Positions 46,801 through 58,200 of a stretch of DNA of 64,000 nt are shown one piece after another. The notes below the pieces were generated by a model, which had not been told where the DNA came from, did no database searches, and saw only the letters and a list, made by a program, of their open reading frames with translations. Within the stretch, counting starts at the first letter, position 1. Each line of letters begins with the position of its first letter. The position numbers and the translations under genes are program-made. This DNA is from Mesodorylaimus sp. YZB2_4 (taxonomy: Eukaryota; Nematoda; Enoplea; Dorylaimida; Dorylaimidae). The DNA lies in assembly GCA_030248295.1 (NCBI GenBank), contig JASANH010001553.1:1-64000 (forward strand), read 5' to 3'.

Positions 46801-49800
46801 CCACGCCACTCGCCCCTTGGCGTGCGGTTTTGGCGGCGCCTGCGGTCGCGACGGCAACGTTCGATAAGTGACAATATCCGATGGCAAACTTCGACCATCC
46901 TCGTTGCTGGCCGTCAATCGAAACCGGTATTCTTTATAACGCATCAGACTCGGCACAACGTAACTGACGTCCCGCGTCGTGGCAACCGGCAAATACCCGT
47001 GGCCCTGCAACACCGCACATCAGTCCCCCGAGGACCCTCCACCCCTCCGAGCACTCACTGTTTGCGGATCTTCCATCAACAATTGAAATTCTTCATCGCC
47101 TTCTCGCTTCTTCCAATGCAAATTCAACGAATGCGCAGTCGCATGCACCAAAACGGGCGGGTCGGGCGGCGTCGGCGGTGCGCCCGTCGTTTGCACAAGT
47201 AACGTGTCACTGAATTCACTAAAATCCAAACCCTCTTTTTCAATCGCTTCTAGCCGGTCAGCAGTCAAATCTTCTCAGCCAGGCCCTCGACGGCATCCCA
47301 GACTGGACACGGATGGCGGGTGGGATGGCCCGTCTACCCCTCCGGCTTCCGTCCCCACTCCACATCACCCAAAGCAAAGTCAGCCGGGGTTCATGTTTCG
47401 CAAACCTGCCTCACCGGGGATCGAACCAGGGACGATACGGAGACCGCTGCACCCACTACACTCCCCTCACCTTTTCCCATGCTGATTACTGGCCGCCACT
47501 CGTATCCTATACAAAGTGGACGGTTGTAATTTTTGCAATTTAAATTGTCTGGCCACACCGAAAAACACTTCTTTGAAGACCGCCTCGGCACCCGTGGCTT
47601 CGCTCTCGTCCATCTCCACGTGATATCCCGTAATTTTGGCACCGTTATCGCACGGTTGCTGCCAACGAAGCAGAATCCACGTTTTGGCGCGTTGCAATAC
47701 TCGAGGCGTCTGCATTTTATCCGGATGCGTCGGTTTCGTCTTGAACGATACGGCCGACGATGGCTCGCCGTGCAGACCACGTTCTTCCAACAATGCTCGC
47801 AGCCTACAACAAAATCGAATGTGCAGTCGAGCTGATAAAAAATAAAATTTCCAAACTTTTAAAGTTTTGGCGCGAAATTCAAATTTTCAAAGGACTACGT
47901 GATATTAGACAGAATTTAGGATTTTCCCCAACATCAGATCTGTATCAGTTTTTATTCCCATCTCTCCTCGTCAGAAAAGTGATTCACCTAGTCGAAGTAT
48001 CTAAAATGAGCCTACTATTTTTAATAAATCGAGGACAAGACAAATCAATTTTGTAAATCTAAAATTCAAAATTTCGAATTCAAAAAATTTAATTTTCGAA
48101 AATCTTACGAATTTCCAGCAAAAATTTAATTTTCTGCGACGATTTCACGTCATATTTCATCAATAGCCAAGCACTATTTGGAACACTCGACGGCGAAGAC
48201 ACGCATAAATGACAAACATTTTTACCCCAGCGGGAGTCGAACCCTCCCTTGTAAGTGAGAGGGGCAGACCCCCACTCATCTAAGCCACGTCAAGGCTTCA
48301 ATTTTTTCAATTTCTTCACCAATTTTATTCATAAAACCTTTTCCAGAATTCTTTAAATCCTTCCATAATCAGCTATTCAGGTCAAACAGAAACCTCCCCT
48401 GCCTTTCCTAGAATTCAACTCAGTCGGGGGCAAAAATCATGAGTGGATTCACACAAGCAGAGCATAATAATTTTTCTTAATTTTCCAGACAGAAATTTGA
48501 TTTTCCCCCAATTTTTTCCCCACGATTACTCGACCAATGTCAACTGATTTATTCCCTCAAGCATAATCAGCAGCGCTGATTCCGCAATTCTGCTGGTTAA
48601 TTTTAGCAAATAAGCGATTTTTTCGTCGAGAAAAAAAACGAGATATTCCAAAACTTGAAACATCAGCTTTTCAAATTTGATAAATATAAATTTAAAAGTT
48701 CAGTATTGTGTCATTTTGACTGGAAAAGTGTCATATCCCTATTTTCATTAATCTCCATTCTCCTACGACCAACCGCCTCACCTGACGAAATATTCAGTGG
48801 ACGGTTTCAAATTGGCCAGCCATTGTTGTTGCAGCTGATCGGCCTGGCATCGATAATTGTTTGTCGGTTTTCCTTCTGGTCTTCGTTCGTACAATAATAT
48901 TTCATAGGTGAATTCGGACGCATCGATTTGCGGGAACGGGCCGCCGCTGGCCGACGCTTCGGAACAATCGAACGGTTGCCATTGGACCAAGGCGTCCCTC
49001 GGTCCGATATCGCACACTTGGGGTGGTGGAATTCGAGACAGCATTTCTGCAATCTTACATATCTCCTCGTCCTCGTTGCCGCCACTCGTCGCCGCCGACG
49101 TGTTATCATCCATGGTCGTATCGTGCAAAGGACTGTTATTCTCCGTCTCTTGATAATCTATAATTAGCCATCCCGTGCTGACATAATCGCTCACTTCCTT
49201 CCCCTCACTCACCGGCGTGATATGTCCTCTGGCCACCTTGGTTATTGGTCGCCTTGCCTCCGCCTCTGCCCGTCATCTTGGCAGCGTATGCTCGCTCGCC
49301 ACTCGAGTACAAATGCCCGTCTACAAGCCAACAGCCACCTTGCCGACGTGTCTCGACTGCACTGCACCCCGCTCACCTGCCTACCCCATCCTTATCTCGG
49401 GCGCCAAATACGAAACACTGCGCACTGCCCCTCCCCTGTTCTGCAACTATGCTAATCGACTCACCATCGCCGTTGCCCCCGTTAATATGCAATTGGCAAA
49501 TATGCGGCGGGTTCGTATGCAAATGCAACGGGTGTCGCACGGCCGCCACTGCACTGTGGTGATGGGCGGGCACGGGCGCCACGGCCACCATCGGCCCCGT
49601 CGTCGCTGGGAGCACGTTGGGCGGCGGATGCAACGGGTGATAAGGCGGTCCCGGCGGGCATTCGCTCGGCCCCAATACGGCCACCGGGACGGGTCCATTC
49701 TGCGGCACACCCGCACGCACACCCACTGGACCACTGCCGTTCACTGGCACGTACTGCACATTCGACCCCAACGGTCCGTTCTGCAATTATGCACCCAATT

Positions 49801-52800
49801 AGTACACGTTTCCCCCCTAAGCCGTGCCCAACCTAATGTCTAGGAAACCCTTGAAACCAAGCGCACTTACACTCCCCCTGCTCTGCCCTCCCCACTGTCG
49901 TCTAGGAGACCCATATGCAAACCAATCACACTCGTCATTCGCACTGCCATCAATACATCAAATCATATCATAAGCACCCTCTCAGTGCACCATAGTTCTT
50001 CCGCTGGCCGCGCCCATCCCAATGTCGCTGAAGGAACCTTTCAGACCAAGCACGCTTACAATGCTTCTTCCTTTAGCCGTGCCAAACTCCAGCATCGACC
50101 GATCCACCGATCCGGCCGAACCGATCCGCCGATCCAGGGGGTGGATCGGATCCCGATCCGATCCGACCGCTGGATCGGCCGGATCGGCATTTCAAAGTTG
50201 CCGCGCATTACCTGCTTGAAAAACACGCGTATGACTTGTTTTACGATACTCCTCTGACATTTGAGTTCTCTCCCATAATCATGGTCTCTGTGACATCGTG
50301 TACGTGAAGTTTTTTAATGGGTTCCAGAGGTCAGAGAGAAATCAGATGCAATGGCGAATGGAAGAAGTGAATAAGGAGCTTAACGATAGCTTAACGGAGC
50401 TGGATCAGGATCAGGGCGACCCCGATTGGGATAGGATTTTTCTGTGTTTTGCGTATGAGCCTTTATACCTCACTGAAGCACTTTTCAGTCACACAGCTTT
50501 TTTGAAACTTCTCCAATTAATTATTATTATAGATAATTTGAAAATTGATTTGAAAAATAGGGAGTTCTGATACAGGCCATATATAGATAAGCCATGCCAG
50601 CTCACGTCATGTCATGCTTTATTCCTGACCAAGCACCATGCAGCACTATCGGGGGTTAGGAAACATATGTCATGTATTGACAATTAATTTTACCCAGGCG
50701 AGAGTCGAACTCTCCCCTCTAATCGTAAGTGCGCACCTAGCGTGACAGGCAAACGACTACCGCAGGCTACGCCCCAGTTTTGCTTCCACCCCCAGAGCTG
50801 CTACAGACTACGATAAATAGACTAGCCTAGCTAGCGTGCTTTTTTCTTCATTTATGCAGAATCCCCATGCCTAATCGTCGGGATCCTGGCCTGTCGTTGA
50901 AGGATCACGCGAAGAAACGAGCTTGTTTGGAGTCCCGCTTATTGGGCCTGAAGGCCCAATTAAGATATGTAAAACGATTTGAAATCAGAGTTTTTTAAAT
51001 CAGTGAATGAAGAACAAAGATTGCGCAGAATTTTGGACACAGTTTTTGGCTTGGGATCGGTTAGGATCGGATCGGCTGGATCGGATCGGATCGGATCGGC
51101 CGGATCGGATCGGATCGGGATCGGATCGGGCCGATCCAGAGCATGGATCGGATCGGGATCGGGATCCGGGCTGAGGGTCGGATCGGTCGATGCTGGGCCA
51201 AACTTAATGTCTACGAAACCCTTGAAACCAAGCACGCGTACACTGCCTTATCAGCACACGCTTCTGCCGTTAACCGCCGCTAGCCGTTAGCCGCGCAACC
51301 TTTGGCCACCCCAGTACTTTCTACGAGACCCATGTAGAAACCAAGCACCAATCATTTCTACAGCCATCAGTACACCATCTTTCTTTCGTTAGCCGTGCAC
51401 TCACTCTCTGTTTTCATCCCCTTACACCCCCCCACCCTCCCCCCCCCCCCCCCCCCCCCCACCCCCCCCCTCCCCCCCACCCAACCCCCACCAAACCACC
51501 ACCCCCCCCCCCCCCCCCCCCTTTTTCCCCTCCCCCCCCCCCCCCTCTTTTCTCTTCCCCCCCCACCCTAATTGTAGGACACTGTGCACCCACCCCAGTG
51601 CCTTCTACGAGACCCACATGCAAACCAAGCACCCATCAGTTCGTACACAATCTTTCTTCCGTTAGCCGTTAGCACCCGACTGTGTTCCAGAAAAAAGGAA
51701 CACACACACTGCTATCAGCATATGTTTCTTCCGTTAGCCGTGTACCTCTCTGCAAACCCCACTACGAAACCCATATGCAAACCAGCACACTTACAGTCCC
51801 CACTTCTCTTACACTATCCCCAGCACCGAAACACCCTCGCCCAGTTAACGAGCGCGTAAATTTTCCTCCTCTTCCACATCATATTTTATCCAGGCCTCCA
51901 TGCGCGCACGTGGTTGCACCCATTTTCAACGAACTTCGCCCTCCCAAGCGCACATTTCGCCAACTTTCAGCTAACTTTTGCATACCTTCCGGGCCTAACC
52001 AACACGCAATGGTTTTACACCCCGCCAAAAATTTATTTTCTTGTCAACATAACACAACCCTTTTTATTAAAAAGCCCACCCAGCACGCCTAAACAGCTGC
52101 CCAAACCATCACATTCACTGAAACCACTTACGAATACACACAAATCTTTTTTAAACTCCTCAAAAAACCTACCCGGAATAACATTGTCTAACTTTTCCTC
52201 CCATCTGCTCGACGCATGACAAAAATCTGCTTTTTTTTCTGTGCAGAAAATTCAACAAAGACTGCTTTCAAAATTGTGAACAAGGAAAAATATGAATGCA
52301 AACTAAATTCAAGCACCAAAACCAGGTGCACTCGACAGCCAATAATAAAGGCCACAAAGACGGGTCTCTAAACTGGCAATCCCAAAAGAGCGGGTTCGAA
52401 TCCCACTCAAGGTAAACCTTTTGGACTTCATATCTCGATTGAAAATTAAACTTTCTCATTTCTCTTTTATGGCCTCTACGTAAGTGTAAACGTCCTCTCT
52501 AATCGATATTTATTCCCAACTCTCTCTTCGCATTTCATTTCTTTCATCCCTCACTCTTTCTAAACCATATTTTTTTCTCTTTCGAAAACTCAACTCGACA
52601 TCGTCGCACCCTACTTATTTCCTCAACAATACACCAACCATCGCGTAGGCGTTCGTCCAATTTCATTAAAAACTAGCCATCCCGATCGAGATAGATGGCC
52701 ATAAAAAACCCAGCACAAACCTATTCTTCGTCTATTCAAAAAGGAAAGACACCACGAGCACTTCTTTCGAATCCCCCATCTCTGATTTTAATGCCACCAA

Positions 52801-55268
52801 TTAAACGGCCAAAACTCCAATAAAACCATTGCTCGTTGCAACCAACAATCAAACCATATTTTACCCAGCTTATTCTCGTTCCCCACAAAATGTCATAAAC
52901 CCACATTTCACAACACTTACCGGCACGCAAGGAAATGTTGCACCGGCAGTTGCGGCTGGCGGTTGTGGCGTTTGAGGACTCAATATCAAATGCCTCAACG
53001 TGCCATTCTCGTCCACGATTTGTTGCACCACGTGGCCGGGGGGAACGTGCAGTGGTAAGGGCACGGGCGGGCCCGCGTTGTGACTGCTCACCATTCGAAC
53101 TGTGGCCGGTCCTGAAACAATCGAAATACACCATTAGCGCTCCCCCATGCCCCCCCACATTCCACCCCTTTTACCCGTTCGCACACACAACATTTACGAG
53201 GTCGCATTTTCGTTACAAAAACACGTCCTTCTTCTTCCTTCGCCCCCTTTCAAAATTTACTCATTCTCGAAAAGTGGCGCATGGCGGGCGTGAAAAAGGT
53301 AAAAACGCCTTTTGCACAACACTCCCCCCACGGGTAGCCGATCGGGCACCACTGGTCCATCGTGCCAGCCCGCGCCAACCGTCCACTGTTAACAAGGCAA
53401 ACAGTGCACGCACGACTGACACTCACCCACTTCCCACACTCCCCCTCCCCGGGCCACCCACACCATAAACCTCGTTTTTTATACCATCCCCCTCCTGATC
53501 CAATCATCCACTAAGGTCAAATATTCCATTCCCATCCAATTCTTCAATTCAAACATAAAAGAACCCGCTCTTCACCTACAATCATTCAATCCTCCAAAAA
53601 AACACCTTCTTCCTCATCAATTCACCCCGCCCAAAAAATCCGCACAATCTTAACTTAGAAACACTCGATTGCTGCAAAAAATCGATACTCGCTTATCGAT
53701 TAGGTCAATAAATCCTCGCTCCTTATCATCGACTCCGCCTCCTCCACCACGTGACGTCATTGAGTGTGAAAACACGACCCACCCCCACCCCTACGTAACA
53801 GACCTCGCACGATTGACCCGGCCGAGCATCACGCTCTGCATGATCCGACGAGCACGTCGACGTACTGATCCTGATTCGTCACTCCCACCACCTCACCTCC
53901 CACACACGCAGTCAAATCTAGAATTACATATTAAAAACATACGCGCGCGCAACTCGAGTGTCAGATATATCAAAATCGTAAAAACTTTTTACCCTGACCG
54001 GGAATCGAACCCCCACTGCCCACAACTACTGAACTCCTTACATCCGAACACTCACCCGGAATGTGTTGTATTTCGTTTCCAACCCGCACGCTCAACGTTT
54101 CGCCCAAATTCACATGCACATAAACGGCGTGCGGACCGACTGGTGGAAATCCCAAATTAAGACTGGCCGAAGCATTCGTTCCCCCATCGCCACTGCCGGG
54201 CGCTTGCGGCGGGCTCGAACTCCTCGATCCGCCCACCCCGCCAGCACCACCGCCACCGCCGCCATTCCCGCCGCCGCCATTTCCGCTCGTCGTCTGCGTC
54301 GTATTCGTATTATTAGTCGATGTCGATTGTTGATTTTCCACCGTCGACGCTTCGTATCGAGCGGCCGAATTACGAAACGGCAACGTTTGCGGACGCGACG
54401 TAGCGCCTTGTTGATAGCGATGATGATAAGCCTGCATATGACGTAGACTATTCGTGACAGTCGGCGTCGATGTTCGATGCTCGGGCGACGAGTGATCGGC
54501 CGTCAATCCACTATCCGCACTGTCCACCGAATCCACTTCCGTCGATTTGGCCATACTTGCCTTCGAATCGACCGCCATCTCGTTCGATCTATCCTTTTCT
54601 CCTTCATTCTCTCGCCTCGACGTCGACGGCCTCGAATCCGAATATCTCCTCGCTTGCATATCTTCTCCGCCTCGAAACGTATTCTCGATGGCCCCGCTAC
54701 AACTCGACGCCGTATCGCTGGCCGCCGATGCTTTCATAAATAACGATCCAGTATCCGACGACGAAAATCCCGTTTGACTACGCGCCGCCTTGCCATAAAC
54801 GACGTGTTGCACATTCGTCGATGCGCTCGATGAATTGGGAGCATAAACCAGGGGTTGTTGATAATGTCCAACAAATGCCATGGGCGCGGCCACGTAAGGA
54901 TACGCGCCCCCGCACTGATCACTCGTCACATACCCACCCGCCGAATCGCCAACATAATTCTCACTCGTCGTCACATAAGCACCGGTCGGCGCGTAAGTTT
55001 GCAACGTCGGCTGCGTCGTATTCGATCGATGATAAACAGCGTTCGATACGCTCGGCGGTGGATGAGAAAAATCCGTACTCGACATGAATGCGAAGGATGT
55101 GGAGAATTGGTGATAATTCAATAAATATTGTTCGTGTTGACCGGGATAGATATAAGCCACGGGCAGCGTCGGTTCCTTTTCTTCTACAACACTCACCAAT
55201 TCATTGACGGACATGAATGACTCGTTTGCGACACTTCGATTCGTCCAATCCAATATATCCGCATTCAT
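40837..55268 (-). CDS. FNDC3: FNDC3-type protein: nine fibronectin III domains and a C-terminal membrane anchor, 16 coding exons
   Basis: Exons: 54056-55268, 52921-53111, 49465-49780, 49213-49320, 48782-49157, 47471-47803, 47059-47218, 46585-47004, 45469-45959, 45090-45411, 44792-44905, 44318-44487, 43324-43706, 42388-42569, 41251-41435, 40837-41074. All phases close, giving 1733 aa. The first ~400 residues are Ser/Gly/Pro-rich and disordered. Then come VYVHVNLGETLSVRVGNEIQ and HVPPGHVVQQIVDENGTLR, the conserved FNDC3 N-terminal motifs. Nine FN3 modules follow (first PPPQVCDIGPRDALVQW, last SAPRISDVTETSCQIDW), and LSDSQWAILILIVFSLVALL forms a single C-terminal helix, as in vertebrate FNDC3A/B, which are Golgi/ER membrane proteins. 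It is longer than vertebrate family members (about 1200 aa), mostly through the N-terminus and linkers. Upstream non-coding exons are probable. Confidence 0.92.
41180..41228. repeat. Short inverted repeat TTTCCCGCCAA/TTGGCGGGAAA
   Basis: Perfect 11-bp arms around an AT-rich loop containing AACTTCAAATTTAAAAA, in FNDC3's penultimate intron. It resembles the MITE terminal motif in miniature and may be a solo remnant. Confidence 0.5.
41995..42292. mobile_element. MITE (AAATTTGAATTTCCCGCTG family) in an FNDC3 intron
   Basis: Left end GACTAATTCAGAGTCATCGT, GCAAAATTTAAATTTCCCGC. Right end GTCATAAGCGGCAAGCAGCG, GGAAATTCAAATTTTGCGTT, CGAGATCTGTGAAATGGCTT. This is the best-preserved pair of termini in the window. 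Interior shared with 33745-34082 (CTATTCTGTTTA, CTTTGAA). Confidence 0.75.
45998..46566. mobile_element. Fold-back element occupying almost a whole FNDC3 intron
   Basis: The left end ATACTTCGAGTCTGTACCCT continues through CAGACACGAGTC to CGACTGTTAGCGACCGCAAC, GAAGTCGTGTGCGC. The reverse complement of the right end reads GTATTTCGAATGTGTACACT, CAGACACGTGTC, CGACTGTTGGCGACCGCAAC, GAAATCGTGTGCGC. The ends are about 95 bp. The intron is 45960-46584, leaving only about 38 and 18 bp outside the element. No transposase. Confidence 0.75.
48165..48295 (-). repeat. tRNA-derived SINE in an FNDC3 intron
   Basis: The plus strand shows ATAGCCAAGCACTATTTGG, ACTCGACGGCGAAGACACGC, TGACAAACATTTTTACCCCA, then GCGGGAGTCGAACCCTCCC (B box reversed) and TAAGCCACGTCAAGG. 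Same order as the copy at 827-975. Confidence 0.7.
50090..50185. repeat. GATC pentamer satellite block 2
   Basis: CGATCCACCGATCCGGCCGA, GATCGGATCCCGATCCGATC and related units, within the FNDC3 intron array. Confidence 0.75.
50625..50780 (-). repeat. tRNA-derived SINE in an FNDC3 intron
   Basis: The plus strand shows CCAAGCACCATGCAGCACTA, AAACATATGTCATGTATTGA, CAATTAATTTTACCCAGGCG, AGAGTCGAACTCTCCCC and GTGCGCACCTAGCGTGACAG. It matches 827-975 throughout, both head and tail. Confidence 0.75.
51045..51195. repeat. GATC pentamer satellite block 3 (purest)
   Basis: About 140 bp built almost only of GGATC, CGGATCG and GGATCGG units, e.g. GGATCGGATCGGATCGGATC. The remaining variation is single-base. 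Confidence 0.85.
51424..51563. repeat. Long poly(C)-rich tract
   Basis: About 140 bp of almost uninterrupted C with sporadic A or T. On the FNDC3 coding strand this is poly(G), capable of quadruplex formation. Exact length is unreliable in such sequence. Confidence 0.85.
53748..53759. promoter_or_regulatory. Composite E-box/CRE: CACGTGACGTCA
   Basis: A palindromic E-box (CACGTG) overlaps a full cAMP-response element (TGACGTCA), in the intron after FNDC3's first coding exon. Such sites bind bHLH-zip and bZIP factors. Function here is inferred from sequence only. Confidence 0.35.
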
Positions 55269-58200
55269 TCATCCCTCACTTCGAAATATCATCTAATCTC
55301 ACCTTCTCCAACTCGATCCACCCGGCATCCGCAAATCTACAATAAAACAAATCATATCATATTCTAAACCAATTTAATTCGCGTTTTACTCGTCAAATTT
55401 ACATTCTATGACAGAAAAAATAACTAATTCATTCTCATCTAAGCTAAACTATCAAACGCGATTTCTTTTCTCCCCAACCAAATTATTATTTCTCTCTAAC
55501 CTGTTCCATGCTCTTTCGATCAAGAAGTTACAACCCCCTTTCAAAGTAAACTACAACCGGGCCAGCGTTAGTGAGAGCGCGTCCCGTCCACCAGACCAAC
55601 CGAAAACTTTTCCATCGCCCGTCAGCCAAAGTAGTAGGTACTAGGTTGGCCAACCATCAGCATCCGCCTCGCGCAAACAAGAAAAGTACGACGCCCTCTA
55701 TTTCGTACCACCCATCGCCCGTTTTGACCGACCGACACAATACACCTCGCTGGGCCACCAAAAAAACAACTCATTCCACACTTTACACGAGACAAAATGG
55801 CCAGTCCATAAAGCAAAGCCCGCATTCCATAATCCCTCAAATTCCGTTTCCCATTCAATGTTAAATGAACGTGAACAACGTCATCGCCCCCTCATTGGCC
55901 GCTTATCTTTTGCAAAAAGAGCTAAAATCACCACGAACAAAGACAACAAAAGAAAATAACTTGGAATAAATTTCTTCTTTTCAATTATACAAAATCCCCC
56001 CCAGACTAGGATGACGCGTGTCGTCCAGATGCGCCCCTACGCTTACTGTTAGCATCCAGGCAGGTGTGTACGCCCGGGCCCCAGCCTATTAGCATTAGCG
56101 CGCTTTTCACCATCCAATTGCGCAAAATAAAACCCGCCCCTTCTTTCAAGACCAGGCCGCCAACGGACCTTAATTAGGGACGAGCAACAAACCAATCGTG
56201 CGCCCCCAATCACAATCCACTTACGACCACAAATCAAATTCGAAATAACAAAATTAATTTCTCCGAATATTTTTTCAATTTCGTATCGATTATAATTTAT
56301 CGATCAATTATTCCAATCGATTTTCTCTCGCTTTGATCCGCATTCATCCGCGCTAGAATAATCAATCAATCACCCCCGCTAATATTCATCATTTATCGAT
56401 CAATTACCACCCGAACTTGGACCAATCGTCCGATCGATCACTCTCCTCATTCAGTGATCGATCAATCGATAATCGACAGCCCCAAAGAATGCTATATATT
56501 CACCTGGCCACGCTACGTTTGTGCACCCACCGAGCCTATTTACAATAATGCCCCTCGCCCATTCCACCAACCACCTCAAACAAATACGAATGAAACCACA
56601 AAACCATCCAAACATCCCCCCCCCCCCCAACAGACACCCTCTAAATTCCAATTCGCCACCCAATCATCAATAAATCAGTCAACTCGAAAAATGCTACTTT
56701 CACCTTTGCCCCCCTTCGTTCACATTTTATATAAAATTTCAATCCTCCGAGGCCTCTTCCGGCATTTCATTAATTCGTATTCACACACTCATTTTTAAAT
56801 TCCGCTTTCTTTTTCACCCAGAGCAAAATAAAAAAACCTATTTTTCCACCAACTACTTATTCCCACAAAAAACCAACCTCCATATTCGCCCGTTCCTTGC
56901 ATCTCGTCGTAACCAGACCAAATCACGCAACACTCCTTCGTTTTTTTTCTAAATAAAAATTTAAACCTTTTTCATAAAATTCTTTCTCTCTCCTAACCTC
57001 ATTCTTGCAAAAAAAACTACGTAACTTTTCAATTAACCTCATTTTTTAAATAAACCAAAATATCTATTCTTCCCCCCAAAAATTCCACTCGCAATTCTAA
57101 ACTTGGTCAAGAGAAAAATAATTTTCAATTTCCAATTTTCGAAAAATCCATAATTTCTTTTAAAAATCCTATTTCATTTCGAATTCTTTCCATTAAAAAA
57201 ACAATACATTTCTTGCCAGAATTTCATCCGAATGACCAAAACACGTAATAAATGGCATTCAGGTGCAAAGCGCGCCGCACCATTTCCGCCAAGCCGGCAC
57301 CCCTAAAAGGCCCACTCGGCCACCAACCAATACTCGTCCACACCCTTCTCGCCCTTTCGCGAAACCGCCCCCTCCGCGGCTCGATCGATGGCCAGACGGC
57401 TTAGGTAAGAGGACTATGGAAAAGGTGCCACCCCGACGGCCCTTATTGACAGTTCGACACACTTTCCTACAGACCGGACTGTTTACTCGTCCGTACCAGC
57501 CTCGCACAACAAACACAACCGCCTTCACCCAGCTAAAATCTCAAATTCACGCTTTTCGTGGGGAAAAAAATAAAATATTACATTCATAAAAACCCTCATT
57601 TCTCAAAATACAAGAACGTCCAACTATAAAACCACTGACCATCCGGCTCGCGACCCGCACGCCGCCATACTTGAAAGTACAAGGCCATACCTAGCCGTCG
57701 GCCCGCGACGTCTCAAGGTTGGACACAATCGTCACCGCACGCATTCCATCCATTTCGTACAAATAAATAAAAGTGACAAATTCTTCCACATTCGCCATTA
57801 AAATATTTTACGCACAAAAAAACAACATCCCTCATCTTCTTCGCCCGAAAAGGAAACTGCTTTGATTGTTTTCTCACTCAATAAACATCCTCACCATCCG
57901 CCGCCTATTCACCAAATAAATCTTTCGAAAAATCTACTTTTTTTACGCAAAAGCTCCTTGCTCATCCAACTGAACCAAAGTACGAAATCAACACTTATAT
58001 TTCGCCGTCCATAAAATCTAGACCCTATTACTACGTCAATCCCCCCTTAACTCTAAGTTCGAGTAATATAAGGCCAAAAGAGTGGACCATTTCTAAAACG
58101 TAATACGCCAACACAAAATACAAACCAGCAGCCTCGCCTAAACTTCATTCCCTTTTGCACAATACTCACTCAACCAGACCGGACCCGACCGGCCGGTTTG

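Larger units (their letters stand above)
49790..51815. repeat. Degenerate tandem array in an FNDC3 intron
   Basis: A unit of roughly 100-130 bp recurs about seven times (near 49800, 49880, 50000, 51195, 51290, 51590 and 51720). Its core is TTCTTCCGTTAGCCGTG, then CTACGAGACCCATATGCAAA, CCAAGCACACTTACA. Units are broken by a SINE (50625-50780), GATC satellite and a poly(C) tract. On the FNDC3 strand each unit contains a GTAAGTG-type donor-like sequence. Confidence 0.6.

Noticed and set aside
46285-47202. 305-aa plus-strand open frame
   Set aside because: It overlays FNDC3 exons and the fold-back intron antisense. It is basic and Arg/Pro/Ser-rich, with no domain, and is a shadow of the minus-strand gene.
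51414-51632. 72-aa Gly-rich minus-strand frame
   Set aside because: Translation of the poly(C)/poly(G) tract; not a gene.
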